A stretch of DNA of 64,000 nt, from contig JADIIX010000015.1 in NCBI GenBank assembly GCA_027604505.1, positions 62,001-126,000 of the forward strand, written 5' to 3'. How positions within the stretch are numbered: position 1 is the stretch's first letter; each line of letters starts with the position of its first letter. The stretch comes from Gonapodya sp. JEL0774 (Eukaryota > Monoblepharomycota > Monoblepharidomycetes > Monoblepharidales > Gonapodyaceae). The notes beneath the pieces were generated by a model that saw only the letters and a program-made list of their open reading frames with translations, was not told the origin of the DNA and did no database searches. Position numbers and translations under genes: made by a program. Below are positions 58,301 through 64,000 of this stretch, piece after piece.

Positions 58301-61300
58301 GGAGCTGCTCGGTGTTACCAATGCTACCAGTCATGCCGGATTGCCCTTTGCCCCTTTCCCGAATTGGCCGGTGCGGCTTTCCACTCATTTCACAATGGGA
58401 CAGTCTTTGGCTGCGAGGTTGGACTCAATTTTGGCATCATTAGAATTGATGCCGCCACTCCATAAGAATATTCTCGGGCTTGGAATGGGAATTTTCTTGA
58501 GAGACTGCCTGGGTATTTTTTGGAGAGGCAGGGAATCAAAGCGTCGAGCAGGGGTCAGAGTTTTGGAGTTCGTGGCGGGCAATCACACTTAACCACTACA
58601 CTTGTATGTTATCACATATACAAACGAATCGAAAATGAGCCAGCCATGGCGCCGAAACAATCTACGCCCTCGCGAACGCTTCGCTTCAGAACTGGACGTT
58701 GACATCTGTGGATGTGGATTCAAGGTTATTCAAAATCACGACACTGCCAGCGCGCTCTGGGATGCAAGTGTTGCTCTCGCGTCGCACGTCCTGTCCCTTC
58801 CTCCAGAGACTTTTCATGGAAGAACTGTCATTGAAATAGGAGCTGGGGTGACTTGAACAACTGCACCACCCCGTTTCGCACCCACTGACTCATCGCCCAT
58901 CGATGCCATCATTCCCCGTAGTGCGCTTTACCAGGAATCGCGATCGCCAAATATTGCAAACCGGAGCGAGTGATCCTAACTGACCTTGCAGATGAAATTT
59001 CGCTTTTGCAGGCGAATGTTTGCGCGAACGGACTCGGACCGGACTCTGTTTCAAAAGTCGAAGTAATTGAATACTTCTGGGGTACGGAGCCGACGTGGCT
59101 TGAAGCGGCGCCTGATTACGTGCTTGCGGCTGATGTTGTTTATGAAATTCAGCACTTCCAAGAGTTGGTAAAGGCCCTTTCAGACCTCTCTAGAGACAAG
59201 GAGGAACAGCAGACGATCATTATTATGGCAATGGAACATCGGTGGAAGGACGTGGAGGAGGAGTTCTGGCGCCTGATGGCAAGCGCTGGTTTCGTTCACA
59301 AGACAGTGGAGCGTCGGCATCTGGACCCGCAGTTTGTGCCCCTTGAAATAGATGTATATGTAATTCGAAGAAAAGGTGTGTAAAATGCTCTCAACTCACT
59401 TCGTAGCGTGCCACATAAACTCGCCTCACCAACCTCACCCGCGCACTCGCCCACCCGCCCGCCATTTAGGAAAGCTTAACACTGGCCAGACTCTCATGCC
59501 TGTATCGGTCATGTCCCCATCGCCGTTTCTGGCTTTCATACAACAATATCGTCTCCCGCCTTCCTCCCCGGCACGGTTGACGACACACAATTGGATGGAC
59601 TCTAAGTCACCCATGTCGGGCCAGTACGGGATACCCGTCTCCGAGATGTCACAGTTTTGGCGACTCTACGCTGATCATTGTCGCAATCATCGGGAAGTGC
59701 CCCTCTACCTCACAGAGAACATCCAGAGCTCGGTTGTGCGACCCTTTTTCGATGTCGACTTCCCCTTCCCTGCAGATTACGAAGTACTCAGTGAATCATC
59801 GGGCCTGAGTTACGATGAAGTGACCGGCGTCATTGTTGAAGCTGCCCGTGAAGCTATGGCAAAGTTGTTGGACTTGGACTTGGATGACAGACATGTGACA
59901 ACCTGCCGGGTTACACGCCGGTTATCTGCACAACATAAACTCCATCTTCACTTCCCATTATTGGTGACCGCTGCTGCGTCGGCCAAAGTGGCCGCGCTGC
60001 ACTTACGCCGAATTTTGGAACAAAAGTTTTTGAAGCTTGCAGACCAAGGGGAAAGCAAGCCTCCCAAGCTTGATTGGGAGACCATCGTGGATGATCAAGT
60101 TTATGCATCTTCTCTGCGTCTTTTTGGCTCTCTCAAATCAGGAGACAACAGCGGCCTCTCCAAGTATGGTCTATTGACGTTGAATTATCGCGACGGCCAT
60201 CTCGAAGGAATAGCCATCCGTCATGCTGGAGAGATGACTGCTGAAGAATTTTCGGAGCTTTCTATTGTTCCAAGTCCGAATCAACAGTCTGCTGTGGAAT
60301 GTGTTCTGGCCCAGGAGAGATACGAATCTCTGAATGATCATAAAGTGTCTCGTACAATGGCCCTCGCGAGGACAGAGAATGATGTGGAGAGTGGTGTTGT
60401 GAGGATTGACGGAGTTTCCCGACAGGCTGCAAGGGTGGTGCTTGACCACTTGGTCTCCGCGAGTTCGAATGGGGAGCTTCATCTTGAGGATCCGCGTCCC
60501 TCTCGTATTATTGGGGCAAAACGTGACCATTTTGGCAAAGATATTGTTGTTGCGCTAATCCAAAGAAGTTGCCCGTTTGACAAAAGATCGCACGCAGATC
60601 ACATGCTGGAGATTGTTTACGTTCTCTACACCCCAAATGGTTGTAGTGTACATTGTCGGGCTTGTGACATTGACAAATTTGGACAAGATTGCAACGTGCA
60701 ACAAGCGGCGATCGGTGCAAAGCGTTTGGTGTTGCCCAAACACTTGCTCGAGTTGCTTGACAAGAGGCATATCGAAGGATATGTGGATAGAATGGAAAAA
60801 TGGAAGACCATGAGAATGGCAAATAATTAGACCTCTGGTAGAGACTGTTGTAGATTGTTTCATTTGAACCATGCCTTCAGATGGAGGCACAGTGTCCTTG
60901 GTGCATAGAAGATCCCGATGAACCCAGACCCCAGGTCTCACACCACCAATAATGTCTATCGCTATTCGAGAAACCTTCGCCCGAGCCAAGACTGAAGGTT
61001 CGTTTATTCTCACGATACGAATCGCTCGTTTTGTCTGGCTTTTAGGCCTGCGATGCATGCTCACTGCTTGGTATATTATCGTTCCGAAAATGCTTCCACC
61101 TTCACTTCAAAAGGCCGCCCTGTATTTGTCGCCTTCATCACGGCGGGATATCCTAGTCCTGATGAAACTGTCGATCTCCTCCTTGCGATGGAGCGCGGTG
61201 GGGCTGACATTATTGAGTTAGGTATGAACAGACATTTCGTTCCATCATCAATGTTTCGTAGCTGGATCAGTGGACCACTGCCCCTTTCCTTTGCTTTTGC

Positions 61301-64000
61301 CCTGTTCAGGTATACCATTTTCCGACCCCATCGCTGATGGCCCAGTTATACAGGAAGCGAGCCACGTCAGTTGAACTGGAGGGTTTTTGAATCAAACCGG
61401 GTAGACATCTTATTTTCCTATCCAATCCCAAAAGATTGCTCTTCAGCACAACGTTTGCATCAGCGACTGTCTTTCGATGGTGGATTCGGCTCGCGCTCGT
61501 GGGTTAAGAGCGCCTGTCCTGTTCATGGGGTACTACAATCCCCTGCTCATCTACGGGGAGAGTAAGATCATGGACGACTGCGTGAAGGCCGGCGTAAATG
61601 GTTTCATTGTTGTGGATTTACCACCGGAGGAGGCGAAAAGGTTCACTCAATTATGTAGGCAGAGCAGGTGAGTGACAGTTGGCTTCGAGCAAAAGCTGGG
61701 GCATTTTCGATTTTTGACGTACGCACCATAACCATACTCTCGTAAAGCCTTTCCTATGTTCCTCTCATTGCACCATCTACCACCGATGCCCGGGTCCAGC
61801 ACCTGGTGACGGTTGCAGACACCTTCATCTACGTTGTGTCCACGATGGGTGTCACCGGCGCCCGTGGTGCTGTAGACTCAAATCTTGCTTCTCTCGTGGC
61901 ACGAATTCGGAAACATACCGATGTGTACCTTGCGGTTGGCTTCGGCGTCAGCAATCGAGAGCAGTTTGTGCAGGTTGGCAACGATGCTGATGGCGTGGTT
62001 ATCGGGAGCCAGATTATCAAGACAGTTAAGGCGGAATCCACAAAAGAGGCGCGTGCAGCAAAGGTGGAAGCGTTTTGTGGTGACGTGACTGGGAAAAATG
62101 AAGGTATTTCTCAACCACTCCTACCCGGAGGCAAGGACCATCCGACCAGTCTGTCTTTTCTTTCAGTCAGAACAAACGGTAAACATGCCGCAGCAAAAGA
62201 AGCCAAGGCAGCGCAGCCGCCATCTGCTGTCACTGTGACCCAGATTCCTCCACCGCAACATGCTTTGGCTGATCGGTTCGGCCAGTTTGGTGGTCAGTAC
62301 GCACCGGAAGCGTTGGTGGATTGCCTGGACGAGTTGGAAAAGGTTCATATAAATTTAATGGACCTGTTTGGCGAATTCCTGATACCGTGAATTACTTTTG
62401 ATAAAGGCGTACGTGGCGGCATCGAATGACCCAGCTTTCTGGGCCGAGTTCGAGTCCTACTACGACTACATTGGTCGTCCATCTCGCCTGCACGAAGCAT
62501 CACGTTTGACAGAATACGCAGGAGGTGCACGCATCTGGCTCAAGCGGGAGGACCTGAACCACACTGGATCCCACAAGATCAACAATGCCATCGGGCAAGC
62601 GCTTCTTGCCAAGCGGTTGGGCAAAAAGCGGATTATTGCGGAGACGGGCGCTGGGCAGCACGGCGTTGCGACTGCCACCATTTGCGCCAAACTTGGACTC
62701 AAGTGCATCATCTACATGGGCGAAGAAGATGTGCGAAGACAAGCTCTCAACGTCTTCAGAATCCGACTTTTGGGTGCCGAAGTTGTTCCCGTCTCGTCGG
62801 GGAGCAAGACACTTAAGGACGCAGTCAACGAGGCGATGAGGGACTGGGTCACCAACGTCCAAAACACGCACTACATCATTGGTTCCGCGATCGGACCTCA
62901 TCCCTTTCCAACCATTGTGCGAGATTTCCAGTCGGTCATAGGCAAGGAAGCTAGAAAACAAATGCTGGAGAAGGCGGGAAAGCTGCCAGACATAGTCATG
63001 GCATGTGTTGGAGGTGGTTCAAACGCGATCGGTCTCTTCTATCCTTTTGTGCAAGATAAAAGCGTACGGATTATTGGAGTTGAAGCTGGTGGAGATGGTG
63101 TGGATACCGGAAGACATTCAGCCACGCTCGCGAAGGGAACACCCGGTGTACTCCACGGCACCCGGACGTACTTGCTTCAAGACGCGAATGGGCAGATCAT
63201 CGAGACGCACAGTATCAGCGCCGTGAGTTTGCTAGTTGTACCCGTAGCTGGATCTGGTGGAGACTTGAGTTTTATTTGGTTTACTCGACAGGGCCTCGAT
63301 TATCCTGGCGTCGGACCTGAGCACGCCTTCTTGAAAGATTCTGGGAGAGCCGAGTATGTAGCTGTTTCTGACAAGGAGTCGCTCATCGGGTTCAGGTTAG
63401 TCTGTGAGCTCGAAGGTGAGTTTCAGGATTTGGACGGAGGGCATGTTTCATGTAGTGAATTTCCTTGTAAACAATGCTTCGTACTCCCACCACCCCATAG
63501 GGATCATCCCCGCGCTTGAAACGGCTCACGCCTTCTACTACCTCCTCGAAATCGCCAAAACCCTCCCCAAAGACAAGGACATTCTCATCGCCGTCAGCGG
63601 ACGGGGTGACAAGGATGTTGTGTCGGTCGCAGAGGCGCTGCCAAAGTTTGGGTGAGTTTAGACGGCGCCGACGAATTTGTGTGCTCTCTGTTGTTTGTTT
63701 GTTGGGTTCGCTGGTTATGGAACGAAATGCTCAACGGTAGCCACGAAGTACTAAACGAGGTTTCGTTTTTGCTTTTATTCTAGTCCCCAAATTGGATGGG
63801 ACTTGAGATTCGAGGACCACAAGATGTACTGAACTGTAGATGGCAGGCAACACAGAACGTTTGCTTTGAAATACACAATGCATGCACATTTGGCCAAAAT
63901 CATTCTCATGGTCCATTACAGTAATAACACAACGCTAAAGATTACGAAAACAAACTACCACAAAAAAAAAAGAAAGAAAGAAAGAAAGGGAAAAAGAAAC

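Overview
This 64 kb window is nuclear DNA of a fungus, most likely an early-diverging, chytrid-like one (inference). The evidence is many short spliceosomal introns (mostly 50-110 nt, GTGAGT/GTAAGT donors, CAG/TAG acceptors), a fungal-type fused alpha-beta tryptophan synthase, a Clr2-type silencing protein, and genes more typical of early-branching opisthokonts (rhodopsin-like GPCR, MARCH5-like ligase, Ragulator LAMTOR3). No CRISPR array, operon, phage or intact transposon was seen. I built gene models by hand, joining ORF pieces at splice sites with consistent phase; for most genes the exon lengths sum to a multiple of three.

Layout. 0-7.2 kb: gamma-tubulin complex protein 3 (minus, C-terminus cut by the window edge), LAMTOR3 (plus), and a nine-exon class A-like GPCR (minus). 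8.7-12.7 kb: a GC-rich, low-complexity Clr2-like gene. 13-14.3 kb: a doubtful small gene and an intron-containing tRNA-Gly(GCC). 15-20.5 kb: a protein kinase with C-terminal membrane segments, then a PP2C phosphatase. 20.8-24.7 kb: a coiled-coil protein, a disordered basic protein and a four-TM protein. 24.9-30.1 kb: a PWWP-domain chromatin protein and an F-box/WD40 protein. 30.5-33.8 kb: a CaMK-like kinase. 33.9-41.7 kb: lipid-droplet hydrolase (LDAH), M1 aminopeptidase, ankyrin paralog 1 and a single-pass membrane protein. 42.1-47.6 kb: mitochondrial nuclease NUC1/EndoG, a CREST-like seven-TM protein and an MFS transporter. 48.7-53.4 kb: ankyrin paralogs 2 and 3. 54-63.8 kb (all plus): F-box/Cys-rich protein, N6-methyl-AMP deaminase, MARCH5-like E3 ligase, METTL21-like methyltransferase, an intronless primase-polymerase-like gene and TRP5.

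The genes are mostly independent housekeeping, signalling and chromatin units. Themes that recur are phosphorylation (two kinases, one PP2C), ubiquitylation (two F-box proteins, one RING-CH ligase), chromatin (Clr2-like, PWWP) and mitochondria/lipid droplets (NUC1, MARCH5-like, LDAH).

The most unusual items are the intronless AEP primase-like gene (59.5-60.8 kb), the GPCR with rhodopsin-family landmark spacing (4.8-7.2 kb), and a three-member ankyrin-derived family within 14 kb.
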